This document shows, piece by piece, positions 32,971 to 41,527 of a DNA stretch of 64,000 bases. Both the position numbers and the translations under genes were made by a program. Positions within the stretch are counted from its first letter, which is position 1, and every line of letters begins with the position of its first letter. Below the pieces are notes generated by a model that was not told the DNA's origin, did not search any database, and saw nothing but the letters and a program-made list of their open reading frames with translations. Source of the stretch: JAJYSO01 sp964495935 (GTDB lineage Bacteria; Bacteroidota; Bacteroidia; Flavobacteriales; Flavobacteriaceae); contig CAZBXQ010000002.1 of assembly GCA_964495935.1 (NCBI GenBank), positions 84,815-148,814 of the forward strand, read 5' to 3'.

Positions 32971-34530
32971 CTATTTTTTAAGCCAATTCTCGTCAAAATC
33001 ACACTTGGAGAATTCCTTATCCACTTTTACAAAGGTTTCTTCAATCTCTTCCTTTCGCCATTTTTCAACGGCCTTAATCTGCTTGTTCTGAAGAGCCAGA
33101 TCTCGAATTTTGGTATAGTCTTTAGAATAATCTGCAATATGCTCGGGATAAAAATGAGTGACGGTGAGCAGCTTATAATATTGTCGTCCGGTTCGGGTTT
33201 GATCACTCAGGGGTTTGGAGATCTCCCCTTCTTTCAGCCGTTTGACTTCGTTATACATGGTGGGATCAATATCAGTCATCACAAAACGACCATCACCGGT
33301 TTCCGGATTGATAAGGCGGCCCCCGTCACCACGTGTTTTCTCTTCATCAGAAAAACGCAGTGCTGCCTCGGCAAATGTATAGGTTCCATCCTCAATCAGT
33401 GTTCTCACGCTGTCAGCCTTGGCTTTGGCGGCTTCCAGCGAAGCCTTCGTCTCCCTTGGAATCAAAATAATATGACGAATCATACGTTGCTGCCCCAAAA
33501 TCCGATCTACCTGAATAATATGATACCCAAAAGAAGATTTAAACGGCTTACTGATCTCCCCTTCGCGAAGGCTAAAAGCAATTTCTTTAAAGTCCTTATC
33601 CAGCGGATCTTTTCGGGTAATGGTCATTTTCCCTCCGTTAACACTGGTTCCGTCCTGAGAATACAAAACGGCTTTGGTGGCAAAACTGGCACCGTTATTT
33701 AAGATGTCATCCCGCATATCGTTGAGCTGTTTCACCACTTTATCAATTTCAGCCTGCGGGGTTTTGGGTTCAATAACAATCTGAGAAAGTTCAACTTCGT
33801 CATTGAATTTTGGCCGCTCATCTTCCGGAATATCCTCAAAATAATTTCGCACCTCCTCGGGAGTGATCTCGATCTCATCGATAATCTTCTCTTGCATAGC
33901 CTGTGCCAATTGATTCTCCTTATTGACTTCAAAGAGTTCTTCACGAATTTCATCTTCTGAGTCCTTTCGATAGTATTCCAATATTTTATCCATACTCCCA
34001 AGATGTTGCTCCAATTGCGCTAACTGCTGATTGACCTGATTCTCAATTTGAGCATCTTGCACCCGTTGAAAAACGGTACTGTCCTGTAAAGCCGCATGTG
34101 AGAAGAGTTTATTTTCCATCATATTATTGACGATCTCACAATCGGAGATGTCGGATTTGTCGGGAAAGCGATTTTCCACATCAATCCTAAACTTCTCGAT
34201 ATCACTGTCCAATATCACATATTTTCCCACCACAGCCGCAACGCCGTCTATTTTATACCGATCAAAATCAGTTTTCTCAAGGGAATCCATAGGAGATTCC
34301 TGAACTACCGGAGCAATCGTACGTTCGGTCGGATTAATTATCGAGTCCCGGTTCATCATCTCTGTCTCGTTGGAAGGTGTAAGGGTGTTACCGGGATTGG
34401 TCAAGCGATTCGGATCCTTATTGTTGGTATTGAATACCTGCGCCTGCAATGAACCCATATACAGCAATACTCCTATAAAAAAACAGGATTTAAGGATAGG
34501 TTTCAAAGCGGTTGTGTTCCAATGCATCAT
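32971..34530 (-). CDS. surA: SurA-like periplasmic peptidyl-prolyl isomerase
   Basis: A periplasmic chaperone for outer-membrane proteins, 519 residues from the first ATG. After a signal peptide (to LQAQ near residue 31) comes a SurA N-domain, VAAVVGKYVILDSDIEKF near 79, then two parvulin domains, one around VELSQIVIEPK and FGYHIIQVDRIL, the other around IRHIILIPRE and TRGDGGRLINPET. The first ATG overlaps the upstream gene by 41 bp; an in-frame TTG at 34506 would give a more typical signal peptide (MKPILKSCFFIGVLLYMG) and a 17-bp overlap. The first ATG is kept because it cannot be decided. Confidence 0.9.
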   Translation of the reverse strand: MMHWNTTALKPILKSCFFIGVLLYMGSLQAQVFNTNNKDPNRLTNPGNTLTPSNETEMMNRDSIINPTERTIAPVVQESPMDSLEKTDFDRYKIDGVAAVVGKYVILDSDIEKFRIDVENRFPDKSDISDCEIVNNMMENKLFSHAALQDSTVFQRVQDAQIENQVNQQLAQLEQHLGSMDKILEYYRKDSEDEIREELFEVNKENQLAQAMQEKIIDEIEITPEEVRNYFEDIPEDERPKFNDEVELSQIVIEPKTPQAEIDKVVKQLNDMRDDILNNGASFATKAVLYSQDGTSVNGGKMTITRKDPLDKDFKEIAFSLREGEISKPFKSSFGYHIIQVDRILGQQRMIRHIILIPRETKASLEAAKAKADSVRTLIEDGTYTFAEAALRFSDEEKTRGDGGRLINPETGDGRFVMTDIDPTMYNEVKRLKEGEISKPLSDQTRTGRQYYKLLTVTHFYPEHIADYSKDYTKIRDLALQNKQIKAVEKWRKEEIEETFVKVDKEFSKCDFDENWLKK

Positions 34531-35401
34531 CTAAAATTCTTTTTTCCAATTTTTTTTCAAATTCTAATTTCCTCTTATTTAAAATAATACGTTTTATTCG
34601 GGGTTTTAAAAAGCTTTGCGGGGCATCTTCATCTCTTAAACGTACATCTTTAATATAAATCAAATATAAACTTATCGAGTCATTGACCTCTATAAAATTA
34701 CCTTTTTTTAAGTATTTTTTATTGTCGGGAACCAGATTCCGATCCTCAAGAATAGTCGTCACGCTCCTGGCCGTCAACCACAAGGAGTCATTCAGATTAT
34801 AAGAATCGGATAAGGAAGCCTGATCTTCCAAAATTTCACGATCCTCCTCGTCAAAACGCTCAAGTCGTTTTTTGATCTCATCGGTATTTTTAAAATCCTT
34901 TGGCAGCTTGATATAACGCAGCTTTACAATATCCCGATCCAGCTTGTATTTTTGCTCGTTTTGGGAAAAGTACCGATTGATTTCATCGGCACTTACCACG
35001 GTATCCAATTCATGTTGAACCAGCCTTTCTTTATAGGCCTCGGTGTATAACTCCTGCCGATAATCATTGATCATGGCTTCAAACTGCCGCTGCTGCTCGG
35101 TAGGCAGGTTTTGTTTGGCTTTTTTTAAGAGAAGTTGCTTGGTGGCCCACCGGTTGATATAATTATGAGAAAAAGCGGCACTATCCTCCGGGGAAAGTGA
35201 TTTTGGCAAATTTTCCGACAGCTCTTTACGGCTCAAATAAACCTGATCTAAACGCGCCACATTTTCGGCGGCATCCTGCTTCGTAACAAAAGAGTTACAA
35301 CCCCATCCGCTTCCCAAAAACAGAGTCGCTGCCAGGGCCATCTTCCATCTCCGAAGACCGTTATAATTCCTTAAAAGAACCGATACCCAGTTCATAATCA
35401 A
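34490..35401 (-). CDS. SurA/PrsA-type lipoprotein lacking a clear parvulin domain
   Basis: A 303-residue exported lipoprotein, first gene of the surA-moxR operon. The signal region MALAATLFLGSGWGC puts the lipidated Cys near residue 35; internal start codons (for example near residue 21) would shorten the N-terminus. Mature sequence shows LDQVYLSRKELSENLPKSLSPEDSA and VVSADEINRYFSQNEQKYKLDRDIVKLRYIKLPKD, which resemble the linker and first strands of SurA-like isomerases. No complete parvulin active site follows, so it is probably a chaperone-only relative. Its 3' end overlaps the surA start, indicating translational coupling. Confidence 0.75.
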   Translation of the reverse strand: MIMNWVSVLLRNYNGLRRWKMALAATLFLGSGWGCNSFVTKQDAAENVARLDQVYLSRKELSENLPKSLSPEDSAAFSHNYINRWATKQLLLKKAKQNLPTEQQRQFEAMINDYRQELYTEAYKERLVQHELDTVVSADEINRYFSQNEQKYKLDRDIVKLRYIKLPKDFKNTDEIKKRLERFDEEDREILEDQASLSDSYNLNDSLWLTARSVTTILEDRNLVPDNKKYLKKGNFIEVNDSISLYLIYIKDVRLRDEDAPQSFLKPRIKRIILNKRKLEFEKKLEKRILDDALEHNRFETYP

Positions 35402-35514
35402 ACCCGATGATAGCCGAAATTACGCGCTCTACAAGCATCCAAAAAATCAGCGATTAAAGGCACAAAGCTAAATAAATCTTGTCGTAAATAAAAAACCTTA
35501 GTATTTTAGCACTT

Positions 35515-35976
35515 ATGCAAAAGAATACCATCAATATAAAAAATAGAAAAGCTCGATTCCAGTATGAGATTTTGGAGAAGTACACGGCAGGAATTCAGCT
35601 GGTAGGAACCGAAATCAAGGCGATTCGGGAGGGAAAAGCCAGTATTGCCGAGAGTTTCTGTGAATTTCACAACGGTGAGTTGTTTACGATTAACATGACC
35701 ATTCAAGAATATTCTCATGCTTCTCACTTTAATCACGATCCGCGAAGCGAGCGAAAATTGTTACTGACCAAAAGAGAACTGAGAAAATTATCTAAAAAAG
35801 TGACCAATACGGGGCTTACTATTATTCCTCTGCGTCTTTTTATTAATAAAAGAGGATTGGCAAAACTTGAAATCGCCCTGTGCAAAGGGAAAAAACTTTA
35901 TGACAAACGCGAATCGATTAAGAAAAGAGAATCCAAGCGCCGACTGGCTCGCATTAAAAAGGAATTTAATAATTAG
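35515..35976 (+). CDS. smpB: SsrA-binding protein SmpB
   Basis: Partner of tmRNA in trans-translation. The 153-residue product has the SmpB fold: INIKNRKARFQYEILEKYTAGIQLVGTEIKAIREGKASIAESF at the N-terminus, HDPRSERKLLLTKRELRKL near 77, and the basic C-terminal tail CKGKKLYDKRESIKKRESKRRLAR that enters the decoding centre. It is divergent from the surA operon and followed 20 bp later by a lipoprotein gene. The tmRNA gene itself is not in the window. Confidence 0.96.
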   Translation: MQKNTINIKNRKARFQYEILEKYTAGIQLVGTEIKAIREGKASIAESFCEFHNGELFTINMTIQEYSHASHFNHDPRSERKLLLTKRELRKLSKKVTNTGLTIIPLRLFINKRGLAKLEIALCKGKKLYDKRESIKKRESKRRLARIKKEFNN

Positions 35977-35996
35977 CAGTATAGAACCGTTGTTTC

Positions 35997-36812
35997 ATGT
36001 TTCCTAAATTTATTTTGTGGGGGGTATTTTTGACCCTCCTTACAGCCTGTTCTTCCAATGGAACCATCGGTACAGCATTGCCGCGGGATGGTTCTGCCCA
36101 GTATTTTCCTTTGGCTATCGACAATCAATGGGTATATACAGGACTGGATGAAGAGGGACCGAGAAAGGAGGTGGATCTAAAAGTTAGAGATTCGGTAAAT
36201 GAATTTGAAACCACGGGGTTTTCTTTTTCTTCAACCACACCGGTAGAAGATCAAACAACGACTATAAATATGCTGGTTAACGGCACTATTCACAACATTT
36301 CAAGCCGTATTATTTATAACGGAAATTTGATTCTAAACCTTCCGGTTCTTGAAGACAGCCTAAAAATCCCCTTAAAAAATATCGTTCTTTTAAAGCAGAA
36401 TAATGAAGCTTTTCAAAAGGTATCCGAATTTCAAGATTCAATTTCTTCAACGCATTCTTATTCCGATGGCGAGATTCCGCTTTATTTTAAATATACGGTA
36501 GAAAGTTATTCAGATGCTATTCCCAAAAATTTTGTCATTGACGGAATTTCGCATGACCATGTTCTCACGGGTGAAATCACGGTAGATCTCTCGATTGAAC
36601 TCCGACCTTATGGATATTCGCCGGTTTTAATTTTACCCCGTCAAACCGTTTTAAAAATTCAAAATCATTTCATTGAAGATCTCGGTATCGGACTCATCGA
36701 AGAAAACCAAAACTTTCAATTTCAACACTTGGGTATCCTCCACGTAAAAAATGATACGATGATAGAAAATACATATAAACAAAAGGTTATATCATATTAC
36801 TTAAAGGATTAA
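35997..36812 (+). CDS. hypothetical lipoprotein
   Basis: A 271-residue exported lipoprotein with lipobox LTAC (Cys18). The mature protein is beta-rich; it begins with YFPLAIDNQWVYTGLDEEG, a pattern found in many Bacteroidota lipoproteins of unknown function with a conserved NxWxY segment. No catalytic motif is seen. It follows smpB by 20 bp and might be co-transcribed, though its function does not obviously relate to trans-translation. Confidence 0.7.
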   Translation: MFPKFILWGVFLTLLTACSSNGTIGTALPRDGSAQYFPLAIDNQWVYTGLDEEGPRKEVDLKVRDSVNEFETTGFSFSSTTPVEDQTTTINMLVNGTIHNISSRIIYNGNLILNLPVLEDSLKIPLKNIVLLKQNNEAFQKVSEFQDSISSTHSYSDGEIPLYFKYTVESYSDAIPKNFVIDGISHDHVLTGEITVDLSIELRPYGYSPVLILPRQTVLKIQNHFIEDLGIGLIEENQNFQFQHLGILHVKNDTMIENTYKQKVISYYLKD

Positions 36813-37161
36813 TTTAAATTTTTATTTATAAATTTAGTTAACGATCCGTTTGTTGCAAATGGTCATTCCCCCGTTAATTAGGAGACTCCGTATCCACCGC
36901 CTAAAGATTGACGGTAAGAACTAAATTTCAGGGGAGTCCAATTGCATTAATAACTGCCCGCAACTTTGGTCGAAAGCCATAAGAAGAAGGATTTGTGAAA
37001 TTGCGATTCAGCCCATAAATACGAGATTTTTAAGCTTCCTTCAACAAATTTGAAAGTCGATAAAGGATAGCAGGATATGGTTCCTTCAAGAGTTAACCAA
37101 AAATTAACGCATTTCATTCCATAAATCGGCATATTTGCTTTTCTAAAAGAACACGACATTC
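36813..37161. other. non-coding interval of 349 bp
   Basis: No gene is supported. The right end has a near-consensus -7 element (CATATTTG, 37132-37139) 22 bp before the next ATG. Otherwise nothing is recognised. Confidence 0.5.
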
Positions 37162-37653
37162 ATGAAAAAATGGTTGATATCATCATTGATTTTTTTCCTG
37201 ATGGGAATAGCAATGCAGGCTCAGGAAATTAGTGAAAATGCGATCGGTTTACGATTGGGCGGTGGCGAAGGTTTTGGCCCCGAAATAACCTATCAGCGTT
37301 ACCTCTATGAAAACAATAGAATTGAGGCCGATTTGGGCCTTCGAAACAAAAGTGATTTCAATGCCTTTAAAATCGTGGGGCTCTATCAGTGGGTATGGCC
37401 TTTGGAACAAGGATTTAATTGGTATGCCGGAGCAGGAGCAGGAATCGGAAATATACATGATTCCAGAGGTATTGAGCGTCATGATGATGGTATTTTTGCC
37501 CTTATAGCCGGAAGCCTTGGGATTGAATATAATTTTCAAGATATTCCCTTGCAATTAGCCCTCGACTTCAGACCCGAAATAGCTCTGGCCAACTATGATG
37601 TGTATAGCAATTTTGCTCCGGACTTCGGATTGAGCATCCGGTATCGCTTCTAA
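37162..37653 (+). CDS. small outer-membrane beta-barrel-like protein
   Basis: A 163-residue exported protein. The signal peptide runs to about AMQAQ (residue 20). The mature part alternates short hydrophobic/aromatic strands (AIGLRLGGGEGFGPEITYQRYL, FNWYAGAGAGIG, LQLALDFRPEIAL) and ends with an aromatic residue in FGLSIRYRF, as outer-membrane barrels do for BAM recognition. The size suggests an eight-strand barrel. The function is not known. It is monocistronic. Confidence 0.7.
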   Translation: MKKWLISSLIFFLMGIAMQAQEISENAIGLRLGGGEGFGPEITYQRYLYENNRIEADLGLRNKSDFNAFKIVGLYQWVWPLEQGFNWYAGAGAGIGNIHDSRGIERHDDGIFALIAGSLGIEYNFQDIPLQLALDFRPEIALANYDVYSNFAPDFGLSIRYRF

Positions 37654-37969
37654 AATACCCGCTTCAAAAATAGAGATTGGTGCGTTGATCCTTTTTAAGG
37701 AATCGCGGTCTTATCATCTCTTTTGAAGATTGACTTGTCATTTTCCATGGGATTGAAAGGCAGACGACGAGGGATAAATTCCCCTCTACATGAGTTAAAA
37801 TTTATCACGGCATTCAAAATAAACCTCTGAGATGCTTACTGTGAGACGATCGCGGTTTGAAATAAACGTTTAAGCCCACTACTTGTTCCTTTTTCAGCTC
37901 CCCCGTTTCAACACTAATTTTTTTATCTTTAAACACAGCTCACGGAGTCATCTTCAAAAGATATTAAAA
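37654..37969. other. intergenic interval upstream of nikR (316 bp)
   Basis: Contains the nikR promoter: a near-consensus -7 box TATCTTTA at 37924-37931, about 38 bp before the ATG at 37970. The in-frame ATG at 37883 would lie upstream of this promoter. No operator palindrome for NikR can be named with confidence. Confidence 0.45.
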
Positions 37970-38386
37970 ATGAAAAAATCAAAAACAACCCGTTTTGCAA
38001 TCTCCATTAGCAAAGAACTGTTTGATCATTTTAACAAAACTCTTGAACGAAAAGGCTACCCCAGCAGATCACAAGCCGTGCAGAACCTGATAAGGAAGTT
38101 TATAATGGAGGAGGAATGGGACGAAAAGGAAAATGCCTTGGGCACTATAACCCTCGTCGTCGATCACCATGCCGTTACCTTCCCTTCCGCGTTAAACGAA
38201 ATTCAACAGGATTTTCACGATGAGATTATTTCGAATATGCATGCGCATCCGGATTCCAATAATTGTATTGAAGTGATTATGGTAAAGGGAAAAGGGAAGC
38301 GAATACGGGAGCTCGCTGATCGCGTGATCAGCACAAAAGGCGTTAAACACGGAAAGCTGACTCTAACCACAGGCGGATCAACATAA
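37970..38386 (+). CDS. nikR: nickel-responsive transcriptional regulator NikR
   Basis: A ribbon-helix-helix repressor/activator of 138 residues. The N-terminal RHH is KTTRFAISISKELFDHFNKTLERKGYPSRSQAVQNLIRKFI; the ACT-like metal domain has the nickel ligands in the arrangement of E. coli NikR (His76, His87, His89, Cys95): a His in DFHDE, then HAH in NMHAHPDSNNC and the Cys. The reading frame is open 29 codons upstream, but the start at 37970 fits family length and the promoter. No nickel transporter, urease or hydrogenase gene is in the window, so its targets lie elsewhere. Confidence 0.93.
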   Translation: MKKSKTTRFAISISKELFDHFNKTLERKGYPSRSQAVQNLIRKFIMEEEWDEKENALGTITLVVDHHAVTFPSALNEIQQDFHDEIISNMHAHPDSNNCIEVIMVKGKGKRIRELADRVISTKGVKHGKLTLTTGGST

Positions 38387-38602
38387 TAATTCTTCAGGTT
38401 GATTCTGCTAAGTATCCTTTTAAACTATAGGAATATCAACCCCCGAAGAACCCTCGGACCAAGGCTTATTATAAATTTTGACAGCATACGTGCCGTTATC
38501 CTTACAGCTCCCTTAATCCGCCTATTTTTATCGAATGATTACCTTCAAATCGCTATAAAACAATAGGTTTTTACGTTATTTGTAGTCAATCCATTCGAAC
38601 CT

Positions 38603-39385
38603 ATGAAAGAAAATAAGCCGTATGCAGTTATTACCGGGGCCAGCCGCGGACTGGGGAAATGTTTTGCACAAGAGCTTGCAGAACGAAAGAGAAATCTTAT
38701 TTTAATAAGCCTTCCCGAGCAAAACTTACTACAAACCGCCCATTCACTAAGCGAAAATTTTGGAATCCGGACAAAATGCTATGAAATAGATTTATCTCAA
38801 AAGGAAAACCTGTTGAGGCTAACCCGGGAAATAAATAAGCAGTATAACGTTGATCTTTTGGTAAACAATGCGGGAATTGGCGGGAGTCAGCGATTTGGCG
38901 ATATTCATGTCGATATACTGGATGAGATGATTTTATTAAATGTGAGAGCTACCTCACTACTCACACATCAACTCCTCCCCAATCTCTTGCGCCAAAAGCA
39001 AGGCTATATTCTTAATATTTCCAGTCTTGCCGCCTATTCTCCGATGGGCTATAAAACCGTTTATCCGGCTTCCAAAGCCTTTATCGATTCCTTCTCACGA
39101 GGTTTAAATCGTGAATTAAAGAATTCTTCGGTATCGGTAAGCGTGATTAACCCGGGGGGTATGAAAACGACAGAGGAGCGAACTCGTCGTATCGAAAAAC
39201 AAGGTTTTTTAGGCCGATTGACAACCCGCGAACCTGAATATGTAGCAAAGCGTGGAATTGAAGGAGTCTTAAAAGAAAAACCAGTAATCAAAGTCAATCC
39301 GCTAAGTTGGTTGGTTTTAAAAATCACGCCCACTTGGTTATCACTTCGTATTTTAACACGAAAAATGCAGAAAGAAGCAGTGTGA
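38603..39385 (+). CDS. SDR family NAD(P)-dependent oxidoreductase
   Basis: A classical short-chain dehydrogenase of 260 residues. The cofactor loop is TGASRGLGKCFA (residues 11-22), the structural NNAG motif is in LLVNNAGIGGSQ near 90, and the catalytic Tyr and Lys are in YKTVYPASKAF near 149-159. The C-terminus (LVLKITPTWLSLRIL) is hydrophobic. It shares a 4-bp stop-start overlap with the following epimerase gene, so the two are translationally coupled and probably act in one pathway; the substrate is unknown. Confidence 0.9.
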   Translation: MKENKPYAVITGASRGLGKCFAQELAERKRNLILISLPEQNLLQTAHSLSENFGIRTKCYEIDLSQKENLLRLTREINKQYNVDLLVNNAGIGGSQRFGDIHVDILDEMILLNVRATSLLTHQLLPNLLRQKQGYILNISSLAAYSPMGYKTVYPASKAFIDSFSRGLNRELKNSSVSVSVINPGGMKTTEERTRRIEKQGFLGRLTTREPEYVAKRGIEGVLKEKPVIKVNPLSWLVLKITPTWLSLRILTRKMQKEAV

Positions 39386-40386
39386 AGAAAGTATTTGTTA
39401 CGGGAATCAGCGGGCTTTTGGGCACCAATTTGGCAAACCTCCTCTTGGTCAAAGGGTTTATCCTGTATGCCATGATCAGAGAAGGAAGCCGATATCACGG
39501 AAAAAAACATAAAAACCTGAACCTCATTCGCATGGATCTCTGGGGAGACTACGATCCTTATCTGCAAAAATCAGACTTTGTTGTCCACTTGGCAGCTGAT
39601 ACCTCAACCAACAAAACTTCCCCGCGGGATTATGAAATGATTAATTATAAAGCCACCCGACGGTTGTTTGAACACGCCCAGCAGTTGGGAGTCCGACGGT
39701 TTATCTACATCAGCACGGCAAACACCTTGGGTTTTGGATCCCGGAGCGATCCCGGAACAGAAAAAAAGCCGATGAGCCCCCTATTCAACCGCTTGTTTTA
39801 TGCGCAAAGTAAGGCACAAGCAGAGGATTTTATCGTCCGTGCATCAGCCGAGATGGAAGCCTGTATTCTCAACCCTACCTTTTTAATCGGTCCTTATGAC
39901 CACAAGCCCAGTTCGGGGAAAATCATCCGAATGGCATGGGGTAAGAAGATAGTTTTTTATCCGCCCGGAGGAAAAAACTTTGTTCCCGTAAAAGACGTGG
40001 CCCAAGCCATTTACAAAAGCCTAACCATCTGTAATCCTTCCGGAAACCATTTAATTGCCGGTGAAAATCTTACTTATAAAGAGTTCTATACAAAGCTTCG
40101 AAGCATAACACATGATCGTCAGGTATTGATCCCCCTGCCTAAGCCGCTATTATTACTTTTGGGCTACCTGGGAGAACTGATTCGTAAACTGGGTATTAAA
40201 ACCAGTTTAAGTATCGTGAATATGAAGATTTTATGTATCAAAAATTTTTACAGCAATTCCAAATCCCGTCAGGTACTCGATTTGGAATACTCCTCCGTTA
40301 ATCAAGCTATCAAAGAGGCACTTACCTACTTTAAAGCCATGAATAAACAGGAAAACACCATAGAGATCAATCGAAACAAAAATTAA
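39382..40386 (+). CDS. NAD-dependent epimerase/dehydratase family protein
   Basis: An extended SDR of 334 residues starting at GTG 39382, which overlaps the previous stop (GTGA). The Rossmann loop is VFVTGISGLLGTNLA (residues 4-18). The structural strand VVHLAADTS lies near 69, and the catalytic-type motif is YAQSKAQAEDF near 143 (Y-x3-K). This layout resembles 3-beta-hydroxysteroid dehydrogenase or dihydroflavonol reductase-like enzymes. The reading frame is open further upstream, but that part overlaps the SDR gene in another frame and is not needed for the fold. Confidence 0.85.
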   Translation: MKKVFVTGISGLLGTNLANLLLVKGFILYAMIREGSRYHGKKHKNLNLIRMDLWGDYDPYLQKSDFVVHLAADTSTNKTSPRDYEMINYKATRRLFEHAQQLGVRRFIYISTANTLGFGSRSDPGTEKKPMSPLFNRLFYAQSKAQAEDFIVRASAEMEACILNPTFLIGPYDHKPSSGKIIRMAWGKKIVFYPPGGKNFVPVKDVAQAIYKSLTICNPSGNHLIAGENLTYKEFYTKLRSITHDRQVLIPLPKPLLLLLGYLGELIRKLGIKTSLSIVNMKILCIKNFYSNSKSRQVLDLEYSSVNQAIKEALTYFKAMNKQENTIEINRNKN

Positions 40387-40540
40387 ATATTGAAGCGGTT
40401 CAAACTTTTCCATTTCCGGAAAATACCGCACGTCATAAGAAATATTACTTTCTATGCCGAAAACCCCTATTTAGAGGTTTAACGCTATTAATTGACGCTT
40501 TTTTCTTATTTTTCAATCTCCTAAATCTAAACCCCATATT

Positions 40541-41416
40541 ATGGATGTTCAGCTCCATAGAGTCTTTGAAATTATATCCGAAAAACTAAATGATTGGTTT
40601 ACGGCGATGGTGAGCTTATTGCCCAATTTGGTAATTGCCGCTATTGTATTTGTCGTCGGCTTCTTTCTGGCCCGTAAACTCAAAAAATTCCTTAAATCAA
40701 AGTTCTCAAGGATCTTCCCGACTCCGACCCTGGCCAATCTTGCTTTTAGCATTCTTTATGTCATCATGATCCTAATGGTCGTTTTTACCGGCCTCAAGAT
40801 CATTGGTCTCGATGGAGCCATTGAAAAAACCCTGGCCGGAGCCGGAATTATAGGAATCGGGCTGGCCTTTGCTTTTCAGGATATTGCAGCCAATTTTATG
40901 TCGGGTATATTTCTGGCTTTTCGACGACCTTTTTATAAAGGGGAAATCATCCGCGTACAAGAATTGGAAGGTTTTGTTACCGAAGTTAAACTGAGGGATA
41001 CCTGCATTCTTACCTATCAGGGCCAGTTGATTACCATCCCCAATCGGGAGGTTTTTCAAAATCCGATTATCAATTACACCCGAATCGGCAAGCGAAGAGC
41101 CGATATTATTGCCGGTATTCCCAAAAGCAACGATTTGGAGGAAGCGCAAAAAATCGCTACCGAAGCTCTTCGAAACGTAGATAAAATCATCATGGAGGAC
41201 AGTCAGGTCATCTTTCGCGAAATCAAGGGAAACATCACCTATTTTATTGCCGAATGCTGGGTAAATTCGGGAGTTTATCAGGATTACAAAGTCTTTATTA
41301 ACGACTGCATCATCGCCATTGACAAAGCCTTTAAAAAGAATAATATCAATATGCTCAACGAAGAACTCTATATCGAATTTGGGGGTGAGCAGATGCAGGA
41401 TACTTTGAAAAACTGA
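40541..41416 (+). CDS. small-conductance mechanosensitive channel, MscS family
   Basis: An inner-membrane osmotic safety valve of 291 residues. Three transmembrane segments precede a pore-lining helix rich in Gly and Ala, AGAGIIGIGLAFAFQDIAANFMSGIFLAF near residue 102, which is the TM3 signature. The cytoplasmic beta domain starts with RRPFYKGEIIRV and contains RDTCILTYQGQLITIPNREVFQNPIINYTR. Length and layout match E. coli MscS (286 residues). It is monocistronic and convergent with the starch locus. Confidence 0.94.
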   Translation: MDVQLHRVFEIISEKLNDWFTAMVSLLPNLVIAAIVFVVGFFLARKLKKFLKSKFSRIFPTPTLANLAFSILYVIMILMVVFTGLKIIGLDGAIEKTLAGAGIIGIGLAFAFQDIAANFMSGIFLAFRRPFYKGEIIRVQELEGFVTEVKLRDTCILTYQGQLITIPNREVFQNPIINYTRIGKRRADIIAGIPKSNDLEEAQKIATEALRNVDKIIMEDSQVIFREIKGNITYFIAECWVNSGVYQDYKVFINDCIIAIDKAFKKNNINMLNEELYIEFGGEQMQDTLKN

Positions 41417-41462
41417 TTTTCGTAGTCGGCATCAATCCCATTTTTCATTTCATTTTGAGCCC

Positions 41463-41504
41463 ATAAAAAACCACCCTTTTCAAGGTTATTTGAAAAGGGT
41501 GGTT
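41463..41504 (-). terminator. terminator of the susCDE operon (probably bidirectional)
   Basis: A 15-bp perfect stem (41469-41483 with 41490-41504) with a 6-nt loop lies between the convergent mscS and susE genes. On the minus strand it runs directly into six T residues, marking the end of the susCDE transcript; it may also stop mscS. Confidence 0.85.
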
Positions 41505-41527
41505 GTATGGTTATGATTTATCCAAAT

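Noticed and set aside
36947..37159. 70-codon minus-strand frame upstream of the small barrel gene
   Set aside because: It covers the promoter of the gene at 37162 and has no recognisable features.
37883..37969. N-terminal extension of NikR from an upstream ATG
   Set aside because: The extension lies over the probable promoter and is absent from the family; the start at 37970 fits the normal length.
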